NCBI RefSeq assembly: GCF_905372335.1
Contig: NZ_CAJPOU010000004.1
Span: forward strand, 1-56,662
Direction: 5' to 3'
DNA: 56,662 nucleotides
Source of the DNA: Streptococcus sp. A12
GTDB lineage: Bacteria; Bacillota; Bacilli; Lactobacillales; Streptococcaceae
In this document: positions 48,399 to 56,093 of the stretch, piece by piece
How the letters are laid out: each line of letters starts with the position of its first letter
How positions within the stretch are numbered: the first letter of the stretch is position 1
The notes under the pieces: model-generated
The model's database searches: none
The model's input: only the letters and a program-made list of their open reading frames with translations
What the model was told of the DNA's origin: nothing
Translations under genes and position numbers: made by a program

Positions 48399-49736
48399 AT
48401 GGAAAAATCTCAATGGGGTTCCAAAATTGGCTTTATCCTAGCCTCTGCAGGTTCTGCAATTGGGCTTGGGGCTGTTTGGAAGTTCCCCTATATGACCGCC
48501 GCTAACGGGGGCGGAAGTTTCCTTCTTGTTTTTTTGATAGCAACTCTACTTATCGGTTTCCCGCTCTTACTAGCTGAATTTACTCTAGGACGTGCAGCTG
48601 GTGTCTCTGCCATTAAAACCTTTGGAAAACTCGGTGGCCGTCGCCTCTATGATGGGATCGGTTGGATCGGTGCCTTTGCCCTATTTATCCTCCTCTCCTT
48701 CTACAGTGTCATCGGTGGTTGGATCCTGATTTATCTAGGTGTTGCCTTGGGAGAGTTATTCCAACTTCTCTCAGTTAGTGACTATACCCAGCTCTTTGGA
48801 GAGATTATTTCAAATCCCTGGTTGGCTCTTGGGGCCCAGGCCATCTTCATCCTCCTCAATGTCTTGATTGTTTCCAAGGGGGTAGAACAAGGAATTGAAA
48901 AGGCCTCAAAATTCATGATGCCTCTTCTCTTCATTATTTTCTTAGTCATGATTGGTCGTTCCTTGACCTTACCTGGCGCTTGGGAGGGTGTCAGTTATTT
49001 CCTCAAGCCAGACTTCTCCAAGATGACTAGCCAAGGTCTGCTCTACGCTTTGGGGCAATCGTTTTTCGCTCTCTCGCTAGGGGTGACAGCCATGTTGACT
49101 TATGCTTCTTATTTGGACAAGGACACTGACCTGGTCCAATCCGGGATTTCCGTCGTCTTCATGAATATCGCCGTTTCTATCATGGCGGGCTTGGCGATCT
49201 TCCCAGCCATGTCAGCCTTTCAAATCCCTTCTACTAGTGGACCGGGACTCCTCTTTGTAGTCCTGCCACAAGTCTTTGACAAGATGCCTTTTGGTACCCT
49301 CTTCTACCTGCTTTTCCTTCTTCTCTTCCTCTTTGCGACCATTACCTCATCCGTCGTCATGTTAGAGATTAATGTCGGGAACGTCACCAACCAAAACAAC
49401 AAACAGCGGGCTAAATGGAGCCAAATCATTGGTCTTCTGACCTTTGTCTTTGGGATCCCATCTGCCCTTTCCTATGGAGTACTCTCCAAGTGGACCCTCT
49501 TTGGAAAATCCTTCTTTGATTGTATGGACTTTTTGGTTTCCAACCTCCTCATGCCTTTTGGAGCTCTCTGCCTCTCCCTATTTACAGGCTATATCTTTGA
49601 TCAAGTTCTAGCCCAAGAAGAACTCAAGGTGGGAGAAGAGAAAACCAAGCGCTTCTTCTTCAAGCTCTGGGTTTTCTTGCTTCGCTTTGTGATTCCAATC
49701 GTCATCCTCATTGTCTTTATTACACAATTTATCTAA
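48399..49736 (+). CDS. Sodium-dependent neurotransmitter-symporter (NSS) family transporter
   Basis: 445 residues, about 11-12 membrane segments. The N-terminus WGSKIGFILASAGSAIGLGAVWKFPYM contains the NSS signature (Na+ and substrate site in helix 1: AGSAIGLGAVWKFP). Like other bacterial members it probably imports an amino acid or related compound with Na+; the substrate is unknown. Start ATG at 48399. Single-gene unit between two terminators. Confidence 0.9.
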   Translation: MEKSQWGSKIGFILASAGSAIGLGAVWKFPYMTAANGGGSFLLVFLIATLLIGFPLLLAEFTLGRAAGVSAIKTFGKLGGRRLYDGIGWIGAFALFILLSFYSVIGGWILIYLGVALGELFQLLSVSDYTQLFGEIISNPWLALGAQAIFILLNVLIVSKGVEQGIEKASKFMMPLLFIIFLVMIGRSLTLPGAWEGVSYFLKPDFSKMTSQGLLYALGQSFFALSLGVTAMLTYASYLDKDTDLVQSGISVVFMNIAVSIMAGLAIFPAMSAFQIPSTSGPGLLFVVLPQVFDKMPFGTLFYLLFLLLFLFATITSSVVMLEINVGNVTNQNNKQRAKWSQIIGLLTFVFGIPSALSYGVLSKWTLFGKSFFDCMDFLVSNLLMPFGALCLSLFTGYIFDQVLAQEELKVGEEKTKRFFFKLWVFLLRFVIPIVILIVFITQFI

Positions 49737-49739
49737 AAC

Positions 49740-49783
49740 AAAATCCACGACTCCTTAGGGATTCGTGGATTTGTCTTTTTTTT
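49740..49783 (+). terminator. Terminator after NSS transporter
   Basis: AAATCCACGA/TCGTGGATTT (49741-49750 with 49762-49771) around an 11-base loop, then TGTCTTTTTTTT. May also serve the convergent lipoprotein gene. Confidence 0.85.
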
Positions 49784-50451
49784 GTAAGGGAAACACGGAA
49801 ATCATTGTATTTGCTATAATCAAAGTCTTCATTAAGCCCTGTTACAAATACAATCGGTGTATAGTGGCCCTCTTCTAAAATGAAACCGGCTTTTACCTTC
49901 ATATTGGCTCTCCCAAGTCCAGCAATCCCTGGAAGAAGGGCATCAAAAGCGCCAGGTTCGTCTGTTTCCCAGTAATAGACATTACCAGATGCTTAAACTG
50001 CCTTGGCTTTCGTTGTTGTAGTACGAACAGGATTCAAATCAGCTTGATAAAAGTTCGCTGTCGTAGTGACCGTACCGTTCGCAGACACGGTCATTTGGAC
50101 ATCTTTGGCAATTTCAGTTGTTCCTGTCCAAGTCCCTACCAGCTCTTCTGGCACCACTTGAGACGAATCTGTGGCCTTGTTAGTGCTTGCTGCACCAGAT
50201 CCTGCATCAGTTTGACCTGAGTTTCCTGCATCTTGAGAAGCAGCTTGTGCCCCTTCTTGCGCATCCGTTTCAGTAGCTTTTGTCTCTTTCTTACCAGAAG
50301 CTGCCTTTGCTTTTTTCTGATTAGACTTCACCGTCGTTTGTGCTTCTTTGGCAGAAGAGTTGTTCTCCTCTTTATTTGAACCACAGGCTACAAGTAGGCT
50401 TGCAGAAGTTAATCCTAAAAGTGCTAAACTTGTCCATTTTTTCATCATCAT
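49784..50451 (-). pseudogene. Lipoprotein gene interrupted by an in-frame stop codon
   Basis: Reads from ATG at 50451: signal peptide with lipobox LLVACGS (Cys ~23), then a long Ser/Lys/Thr/Glu/Gln-rich linker (~25-100), then a folded domain starting VPEELVGTWTG (~104). A TAA at 49993-49995 ends the product at 152 residues. The same frame continues past it without a stop for ~70 codons of protein-like sequence (GNVYYWETDEPGAFDALLPG ... YTPIVFVTGLN ... NDFRVSLTKK), running into the terminator at ~49783. So the C-terminal part of the domain has been cut off by a single nonsense change. Family not named; similar small streptococcal lipoproteins with a Lys/Ser linker are common. Confidence 0.75.
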
Positions 50452-50478
50452 GATCCCTCACTTCATTTGATAGAAACT

Positions 50479-50506
50479 ATTATATTACAACATTACACAA
50501 TGTCAA
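50479..50506 (-). promoter_or_regulatory. Promoter of the lipoprotein gene
   Basis: Minus strand: TTGACA (50501-50506), 16-base spacer, TATAAT (50479-50484), 28 bases before the start. Near-consensus, so the interrupted gene is probably still transcribed strongly. Confidence 0.8.
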
Positions 50507-50569
50507 TTTTTTTGAAATATTTTTGTAATATTTGCAATAAATAGTAATCTATCTAAAAATTCAGGAGAT

Positions 50570-50893
50570 TCAGGCGACAAGCCATCGTAAGAGAGCAACC
50601 AAGACAATCCCAAATAGAACCGTTCCCATTAGGTTTTTGTAGCGAAAGGCCACTATCATGGTCGGAATGGTTGCGACCAGATCCACCCACCGGACCTGAG
50701 GGAGCTGGCCTACTTTCCCCTCTACCAGACTGGAAAGGATTAGGGCAAAAATGATGGCAATGGGAAGGTACTTTAGAAAACGCAGAACTGGATCTGGCAG
50801 CCCCCGGTATTTGACCAAAACGAAGGGCAAAATGCGTGGAATCCAGGTAACCACTGCGGACATCAAAATAACCAAGAAAATCCAACTATTCAT
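50570..50893 (-). CDS. azlD: AzlD family branched-chain amino acid exporter subunit
   Basis: 107 residues from the ATG at 50893. Four hydrophobic segments with TWIPRILPFVLVKYRGLPDPVLRFLKYLPIA (~16-46), characteristic of the small AzlD subunit. It works with AzlC to export branched-chain amino acids or analogues. The start overlaps the end of azlC by 8 bases. Confidence 0.88.
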   Translation of the reverse strand: MNSWIFLVILMSAVVTWIPRILPFVLVKYRGLPDPVLRFLKYLPIAIIFALILSSLVEGKVGQLPQVRWVDLVATIPTMIVAFRYKNLMGTVLFGIVLVALLRWLVA

Positions 50894-51581
50894 GCGCATC
50901 GTACATCACCCCCACGAAACAACCTGTTAAAGTGGCCACTAAAACGGCCAAGGATTGGGTCAAAAAGAAGGTCAAGAGGAAAAAGCTAAAGGCCACAGCA
51001 CCTAAAACAAGGAGTAAGGTAGCCATCTTCTCCGTCAAACGCATGCCTTGAAACTGACCTGCAAAAATCCCAATAAACATAGCAACTAAGGCGAAGTCCA
51101 GGCCGAAGGCACTAGGATTGGGCAAGAGAGACCCCAGGGCTGTCCCCAAAATAGTTGATGAGCCCCAGGCCAGATAACCGACCACATTATTGCCATGCAT
51201 CCAGGGAACAGTGATCCGGTCACTTTTCAATTTTTCACTCAAATAAACCCCGTAACTTTCATCTGTCAACAAACTACCAATTCCAATATTATGGACCAGG
51301 CTAGCCTCCTTAAAATCAGGGGAGGTATGCAGACTCATAAGCATATTGCGCAAATTGATGAAAAAGACGGTTAAGGCAATATTCATGAGGGACGAATGAA
51401 CCGCAATCAAAGAGATCATAGCAAACTGAGAAGCCCCTGCGTAAACCAAGAGACTCATCAATCCCATTTCTAAAGGGGAGAGATAGGGAGACGCCACCAC
51501 ACCACAGGCTAAGCCAATACTGATATAACCCAAGGCCGTCGGAAGGGCATCCCTGACCCCCTGCTGAAAATTCTTTTCCAC
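50886..51581 (-). CDS. azlC: AzlC family branched-chain amino acid exporter subunit
   Basis: 231 residues with about five to six membrane segments; ALPTALGYISIGLACGVVAS (~14-33), YAGASQFAMISLIA (~47-60) and NLRNMLMSLHTSP (~77-89) are family hallmarks. Starts with GTG at 51581 behind AAAGGAAG. A TATAAT-like box on the minus strand lies ~30 bases upstream, just after the tsaD terminator. Forms an operon with azlD. Confidence 0.9.
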   Translation of the reverse strand: MEKNFQQGVRDALPTALGYISIGLACGVVASPYLSPLEMGLMSLLVYAGASQFAMISLIAVHSSLMNIALTVFFINLRNMLMSLHTSPDFKEASLVHNIGIGSLLTDESYGVYLSEKLKSDRITVPWMHGNNVVGYLAWGSSTILGTALGSLLPNPSAFGLDFALVAMFIGIFAGQFQGMRLTEKMATLLLVLGAVAFSFFLLTFFLTQSLAVLVATLTGCFVGVMYDAHE

Positions 51582-51616
51582 TCTTTCTTCCTTTCTTTTT
51601 TGATGCTATCTATTAT

Positions 51617-51650
51617 AACAAAAAAAGGGACGGGAATCGTCCTCCCGTCG
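51617..51650 (-). terminator. tsaD operon terminator
   Basis: Minus strand: stem GACGGGA/TCCCGTC (51643-51649 with 51629-51635) followed by CCTTTTTTTG. Confidence 0.85.
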
Positions 51651-51668
51651 TTTATGTTCGTTTTTTAA

Positions 51669-52691
51669 CTAATCTAAGTTCTCTTCTATCGGATCAAAAG
51701 CAAGGCTAGGCTTAGCATTGAGATCTAAGCTAGCAAAATTTCCCTTATTCCATTCGCTGACACTGGCATAGGCAATCATCCCCGCATTGTCCCCGCAGAG
51801 GCGCAGAGGAGGAATGATGACCTTAACATCTGTGATCTCAGAAGCCAGGCGTTCACGAAGACCTTGATTGGCCGCGACTCCTCCCGCCACCACCAGGGTC
51901 TTAACAGGGTATCTTTCTAGGGCTTTTTTGGTCTTGGCCATCAAGATATCCATCACCGCAGCTTGGAAGGAAGCCGATAGGTCTTCCTTGGACAGGCTCT
52001 CGCCTATTTGCTCGGCATTGTGGTGGAGATTGATAAAGGCAGATTTGAGCCCTGAGAATGAGAATTCCAGATTGTCTTCCTTGATCATGGCGCGTGGGAA
52101 ATCGTAGATATCCTGACCCTTATGAGCCAACTCGTCAATCTCACGACCGGCTGGATAGGTCAAGCCCATGACGCGGCCGACCTTATCATAGGCCTCTCCG
52201 ACAGCATCATCACGTGTTTCCCCAACGATCTTATAATCACCCGCCTCCGAGACATAGACCAACTCGGTATGTCCTCCGCTGACCAGCAAGGCCAAGAGCG
52301 GAAATTCTAAAGGCTCAACGCTTTGAGCGGCCATCAAGTGGCCAGCCATATGATTGACAGGAATCAAAGGAACCCCATGGGCCCATGCAAAGGCCTTGGC
52401 TGCAGCAAGACCGACCAAAAGAGCTCCAACCAGACCTGGTCCGTAAGTTACCGCAACCGCTGTGACTTCTTCTTCTGTAATTCCCGCTTCTTCTAGCGCT
52501 TCCTCAATACAGGCCGTAATGACTTCGACATGGTGGCGACTGGCAACTTCTGGAACCACTCCCCCGAAGCGTTTATGGCTTTCAATTTGGCTGGCAATGA
52601 CATTGGACAAGAGCTCTGTATCGTTCTTTAAGACGGCGACACTGGTCTCATCACAAGATGTTTCAAATGCCAAAATATATCTATCCTTCAT
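51669..52691 (-). CDS. tsaD: tRNA threonylcarbamoyladenosine transferase TsaD
   Basis: 340 residues. ETSCDETSVAV (~10-20), the metal-binding NHMAGHLMA (~109-117, H-x3-H), LALLVSGGHTELV (~129-141) and the C-terminal CGDNAGMIAY (~295-304) identify the Kae1/Qri7/YgjD family. With TsaB (encoded two genes upstream) and TsaE it transfers threonylcarbamoyl to A37 of ANN-decoding tRNAs. Its start overlaps the end of rimI by 11 bases. Essential in most bacteria. Confidence 0.96.
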   Translation of the reverse strand: MKDRYILAFETSCDETSVAVLKNDTELLSNVIASQIESHKRFGGVVPEVASRHHVEVITACIEEALEEAGITEEEVTAVAVTYGPGLVGALLVGLAAAKAFAWAHGVPLIPVNHMAGHLMAAQSVEPLEFPLLALLVSGGHTELVYVSEAGDYKIVGETRDDAVGEAYDKVGRVMGLTYPAGREIDELAHKGQDIYDFPRAMIKEDNLEFSFSGLKSAFINLHHNAEQIGESLSKEDLSASFQAAVMDILMAKTKKALERYPVKTLVVAGGVAANQGLRERLASEITDVKVIIPPLRLCGDNAGMIAYASVSEWNKGNFASLDLNAKPSLAFDPIEENLD

Positions 52692-53118
52692 TTGCTTCCC
52701 TTTTCATCATAATGGCGTCTTCGGTAGGTGCATGATAATACCCTTTCCGGCAACCAATTTCTTTAAATCCTTGTTTCTGATAGAGAATTCGAGCCGGAGT
52801 GTTTCCTTCTCTCACCTCTAAAAAGACCTCTTTCTCCTGAGGAACAGTTTCTAGTAGCTGACCAGCAATCCCGCGCCCTTGCCACTCTTTTCGAACAGCA
52901 ATTTGGACGACTTCTAACTCATAGAGGTTTTCTTGCATGGCCAAGAAGCCGACCAATGCTTCCCCACTATAGGCCAAGGCATACCAATTTTGAGCTTGAC
53001 CGAGATCCGCAAGGACTTGCTCCAAGGTCCAAGGACTTTGTCCATAGACATCGTCTAAGATTTCTACCAACTGAGGGGCTAGGTCTAATCGCCCCGCATC
53101 CTTCTCGATACGAATCAT
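52681..53118 (-). CDS. rimI: Ribosomal protein S18 alanine N-acetyltransferase (GNAT)
   Basis: 145 residues. GNAT fold with the acetyl-CoA loop RKEWQGRGIAGQLLE (~77-91) and the late YQKQGFKEIGCRKGYY (~115-130). By homology and by its fixed place between tsaB and tsaD it is RimI, though acetylation of S18 by Firmicute RimI is not firmly established. Four-base overlap with tsaB (ATGA) and 11-base overlap with tsaD show one operon. Confidence 0.88.
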   Translation of the reverse strand: MIRIEKDAGRLDLAPQLVEILDDVYGQSPWTLEQVLADLGQAQNWYALAYSGEALVGFLAMQENLYELEVVQIAVRKEWQGRGIAGQLLETVPQEKEVFLEVREGNTPARILYQKQGFKEIGCRKGYYHAPTEDAIMMKREANEG

Positions 53119-53798
53119 AGGCGTTTGATGTAGGACTGACCGGACTCTTGATGGTCCTTGAGCCAGTTTTCCTCAGCTTCTACCCGCTTGAGGTAGTTGG
53201 GCACAAAACCATGAACGGAGACAGCTTCTTTTGTAAGTCCTAGTCGACCGATCCGTACCGCATCCGGTAGGGTTTCTACCATCTGAGCACTCGGCAAGCC
53301 TTCTTGTATCTGCTCACGAAAAGCTTCCACTTCCCCAAGGAAGGTCACCTTTTCAGCTCCCTTTGCTCTTTCTAATACGGCTTCAAAAGAAAGATGCCCC
53401 TCCGGGTAGACCAGCTGATCTTCTTGGTAAAAGCCCGCATAGACATGGTTACGGCGCGCATCCATGACTGGAATGGCCAGACCTTCTATCTCTTCTGGCA
53501 CCAAGGCTAGTAAGCTCGACACCCCTACTAAGTCAATCTTCAGCGTTTGAGCCAGGGTTTTAGCCGTTGCTACCGCGATCCGTAAGCCAGTATAAGATCC
53601 AGGCCCTTCTGCTACTACGATACGGTCTAAATCCGTCGGTTTCCAATCAATGCTGGCCATCAAAAATTCAATGGTGGGCATCAAGGTAATGCTGTGGTTT
53701 TTCTTGATCGTCAGTGTCAACTCTGCTAATCGGTTTTCTTCCTCCAAAAGGGCAACGGATAGGGCCTTACTGGAGGTGTCAAATGCTAATACTTTCAT
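53115..53798 (-). CDS. tsaB: tRNA threonylcarbamoyladenosine biosynthesis protein TsaB
   Basis: 227 residues. LAFDTSSKALSVALL (~4-18) and VAEGPGSYTGLRIAVATAKTLA (~67-88) are the family signature; it is a degenerate relative of TsaD that scaffolds the TsaD-TsaB-TsaE complex. First gene of the tsaB-rimI-tsaD operon. Start ATG at 53798 with GAGGAG ahead; TATAAT on the minus strand at 53824-53829. Confidence 0.93.
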   Translation of the reverse strand: MKVLAFDTSSKALSVALLEEENRLAELTLTIKKNHSITLMPTIEFLMASIDWKPTDLDRIVVAEGPGSYTGLRIAVATAKTLAQTLKIDLVGVSSLLALVPEEIEGLAIPVMDARRNHVYAGFYQEDQLVYPEGHLSFEAVLERAKGAEKVTFLGEVEAFREQIQEGLPSAQMVETLPDAVRIGRLGLTKEAVSVHGFVPNYLKRVEAEENWLKDHQESGQSYIKRL

Positions 53799-53823
53799 GT
53801 TTTCTCCTCGTTGTCTGCTTCAT

Positions 53824-53829
53824 ATTATA
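53824..53829 (-). promoter_or_regulatory. -10 box of tsaB operon
   Basis: TATAAT on the minus strand, 25 bases before the tsaB start; the -35 is not clear. Confidence 0.55.
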
Positions 53830-53958
53830 CTACAAATAGACGCCAAACGGTAGAGGAAGCACCCCCAGACTGTGAAATCACCTGCTCTCTATCCCTCTAA
53901 AAAAGCGCTTCCTTCTGCCCTCAGAACCTGCTTGCATCTTTTCCTTAGAGCCTATTTA

Positions 53959-53967
53959 TGGTATAAT
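53959..53967 (+). promoter_or_regulatory. rpoY-rnjA promoter (extended -10)
   Basis: TGGTATAAT (hexamer 53962-53967) with a poor -35; leaves a leader of ~105 bases before rpoY. Confidence 0.65.
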
Positions 53968-54017
53968 GAATAATAATTGTATCGAATCAGGACAAAGGAA
54001 AGCAAGAATAGGTGTCT

Positions 54018-54042
54018 CAGCTAGCTACTAGCTGTTTCTTTT
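54018..54042 (+). promoter_or_regulatory. Terminator-like hairpin in the rpoY leader (possible attenuator)
   Basis: Perfect 7-bp stem CAGCTAG/CTAGCTG (54018-54024 with 54028-54034) with a CTA loop, followed by TTTCTTTTC. It lies between promoter and first gene, so it could end transcripts early. Confidence 0.5.
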
Positions 54043-54080
54043 CTGCTACAGTCCGAACAAGTGAAAGGAACCGAAACGAA

Positions 54081-54311
54081 ATGATTTACAAAGTTTTCTA
54101 CCAAGAAACAAAAGAACGCAACCCTCGTCGTGAAACGACTCATGCCCTCTATCTCGATATCGATGCGAAGAATGAGTTAGAAGGACGCATTGAAGCTCGT
54201 CGCCTTGTTGAAGAAAATACATCTTACAACATCGAATTTATCACTCTCTTGTCAGACCAACACCTAGAATATGAAAAAGAGTCTGGCGCATTTGAAATTA
54301 CGGAGTTCTAA
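54081..54311 (+). CDS. rpoY: RNA polymerase epsilon subunit
   Basis: 76 residues from the ATG at 54081 (GAAAGGAA ahead); a longer frame from 54012 runs through the leader hairpin. The start MIYKVFYQETKERNPRRE and the body LYLDIDAKNELEGRIEARRLVEENT match the small Firmicute-specific epsilon subunit (DUF1447), which sits in the secondary-channel side of RNA polymerase and resembles the phage T7 Gp2 fold. Three bases separate it from rnjA, the usual operon pairing. Confidence 0.93.
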   Translation: MIYKVFYQETKERNPRRETTHALYLDIDAKNELEGRIEARRLVEENTSYNIEFITLLSDQHLEYEKESGAFEITEF

Positions 54312-54314
54312 TCC

Positions 54315-55997
54315 ATGGCATATACCTTAAAACCTGAAGAAGTTGGTGTTTTCGCCATTGGAGGTCTCGGGGAAATCGGTAAAAATACCTATGGGATTGA
54401 ATACCAAGACGAAATCATCATTGTGGATGCTGGGATCAAGTTCCCTGAAGATGATTTGTTAGGGATCGATTACGTGATTCCTGACTATTCCTATATCGTT
54501 GAAAATATCGACCGTGTCAAAGGTGTCTTGATTACCCACGGACACGAAGACCATATCGGAGGAATTCCCTTCCTCTTGAAGCAAGCCAATGTGCCAATCT
54601 ATGCTGGACCTTTGGCCCTAGCCCTAATTCGTGGAAAATTGGAAGAGCATGGTCTCCTTCGTGGTGCCAAACTCTATGAAATCAACCAAAATACAGAGTT
54701 GACCTTTAAGCATATTAAAGCGACCTTCTTCCGGACGACTCACTCTATTCCAGAACCTTTGGGGATTGTTCTTCATACGCCTCAAGGAAAAATCGTCTGC
54801 ACGGGAGACTTTAAATTTGACTTTACACCTGTTGGTGAGCCGGCCGACCTTCACCGGATGGCTGCACTAGGAGAGGAAGGCGTCCTCTGTCTGCTTTCTG
54901 ACTCAACCAATGCGGAAGTCCCAACCTTTACCAACTCTGAAAAAGTCGTTGGCCAATCCATTATGAAGATTATTGAAGGCATTCATGGACGCATCATCTT
55001 TGCTTCCTTTGCATCCAACATCTTCCGTCTCCAACAGGCTGCAGATGCCGCTGTCAAAACTGGCCGCAAGATTGTTGTCTTTGGACGCTCGATGGAAAAA
55101 GCCATTGTCAACGGAATTGAGCTTGGCTATATCAAGGTACCACCTGGAACGATTATTGAACCAAGTGAAATCAAAGACTACCCGGCAAATGAAATCCTCA
55201 TTATGTGTACAGGTAGCCAAGGGGAACCTATGGCGGCACTGTCTCGTATCGCTAACGGAACCCACCGCCAGGTGCAATTGCAACCGGGTGATACCGTTAT
55301 CTTCTCATCTAGTCCAATTCCTGGGAATACAACTAGTGTGAATAAATTGATCAATATCATCTCGGAAGCAGGAGTCGATGTCATCCACGGTAAGATTAAC
55401 AACATCCATACCTCTGGACACGGTGGCCAACAAGAACAAAAGCTCATGTTGCGCTTGATCAAACCCAAATACTTCATGCCTGTCCACGGTGAGTACCGCA
55501 TGCAGAAGATTCACGCTGGACTCGCGCGTGATTGTGGAGTAGAGAAAGATAACATCTTCATCATGAGCAACGGAGATGTTCTTGCCCTGACGTCTAACTC
55601 AGCTCGTATCGCAGGAAGTTTCAATGCCCAAGATATCTATGTCGACGGAAATCGCATCGGAGAAATCGGAGCGGCTGTCCTTCGTGACCGCAAAGATTTA
55701 TCAGAAGATGGGGTTGTCCTAGCTGTTGCGACAGTTGACTTCAAGTCGAAAATGATTTTAGCTGGACCAGATATCCTCAGCCGTGGCTTCATCTATATGA
55801 GAGAGTCCGGTGACCTGATCCGTGAAAGTCAACGCATCCTCTTCAACGCTATTCGGATCGCCTTGAAGAATAAAGATGCCAATATTCAAACCGTACACGG
55901 TGCCATTGTCAACGCCCTTCGTCCTTTCCTTTACGAAAGCACGGAACGTGAACCTATCATCATCCCGATGATTTTGACACCAGATGAAGAAAATTAA
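54315..55997 (+). CDS. rnjA: Ribonuclease J1
   Basis: 560 residues. Metallo-beta-lactamase motif THGHEDHIGG (~75-84), then CTGDFKFDFTPVG (~161-173), the beta-CASP region with STNAE (~195) and TSGHGGQQE (~366-374), and the C-terminal dimer/tail domain. It has both 5'-3' exonuclease and endonuclease activity in mRNA turnover and 16S maturation. Second gene of the rpoY-rnjA operon. Confidence 0.97.
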   Translation: MAYTLKPEEVGVFAIGGLGEIGKNTYGIEYQDEIIIVDAGIKFPEDDLLGIDYVIPDYSYIVENIDRVKGVLITHGHEDHIGGIPFLLKQANVPIYAGPLALALIRGKLEEHGLLRGAKLYEINQNTELTFKHIKATFFRTTHSIPEPLGIVLHTPQGKIVCTGDFKFDFTPVGEPADLHRMAALGEEGVLCLLSDSTNAEVPTFTNSEKVVGQSIMKIIEGIHGRIIFASFASNIFRLQQAADAAVKTGRKIVVFGRSMEKAIVNGIELGYIKVPPGTIIEPSEIKDYPANEILIMCTGSQGEPMAALSRIANGTHRQVQLQPGDTVIFSSSPIPGNTTSVNKLINIISEAGVDVIHGKINNIHTSGHGGQQEQKLMLRLIKPKYFMPVHGEYRMQKIHAGLARDCGVEKDNIFIMSNGDVLALTSNSARIAGSFNAQDIYVDGNRIGEIGAAVLRDRKDLSEDGVVLAVATVDFKSKMILAGPDILSRGFIYMRESGDLIRESQRILFNAIRIALKNKDANIQTVHGAIVNALRPFLYESTEREPIIIPMILTPDEEN

Positions 55998-56005
55998 GTA
56001 AAAAG

Positions 56006-56040
56006 AATGGATGAGACCGGTCGGTCCCATCCATTTTCTT
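56006..56040 (+). terminator. rnjA terminator
   Basis: Nearly perfect 14-bp stem AATGGATG-GACCG/CGGTC-CATCCATT (one mismatch) around GT, followed by TTTCTTTG. Confidence 0.88.
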
Positions 56041-56049
56041 TGTATGAAA

Positions 56050-56080
56050 AATGAGCCAGGTCATCAAACCTAGCTCATTC
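56050..56080 (-). terminator. glnA terminator
   Basis: Stem ATGAGC-AGGT/ACCT-GCTCAT style (56051-56061 with 56068-56078, one mismatch); on the minus strand followed by TTTTTCAT. It lies just past the glnA stop. Confidence 0.75.
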
Positions 56081-56093
56081 TATATTTCTCAGC

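Noticed and set aside
54012..54080. Longer form of rpoY starting at 54012
   Set aside because: It would translate the terminator-like leader hairpin; the 76-residue form matches the family.
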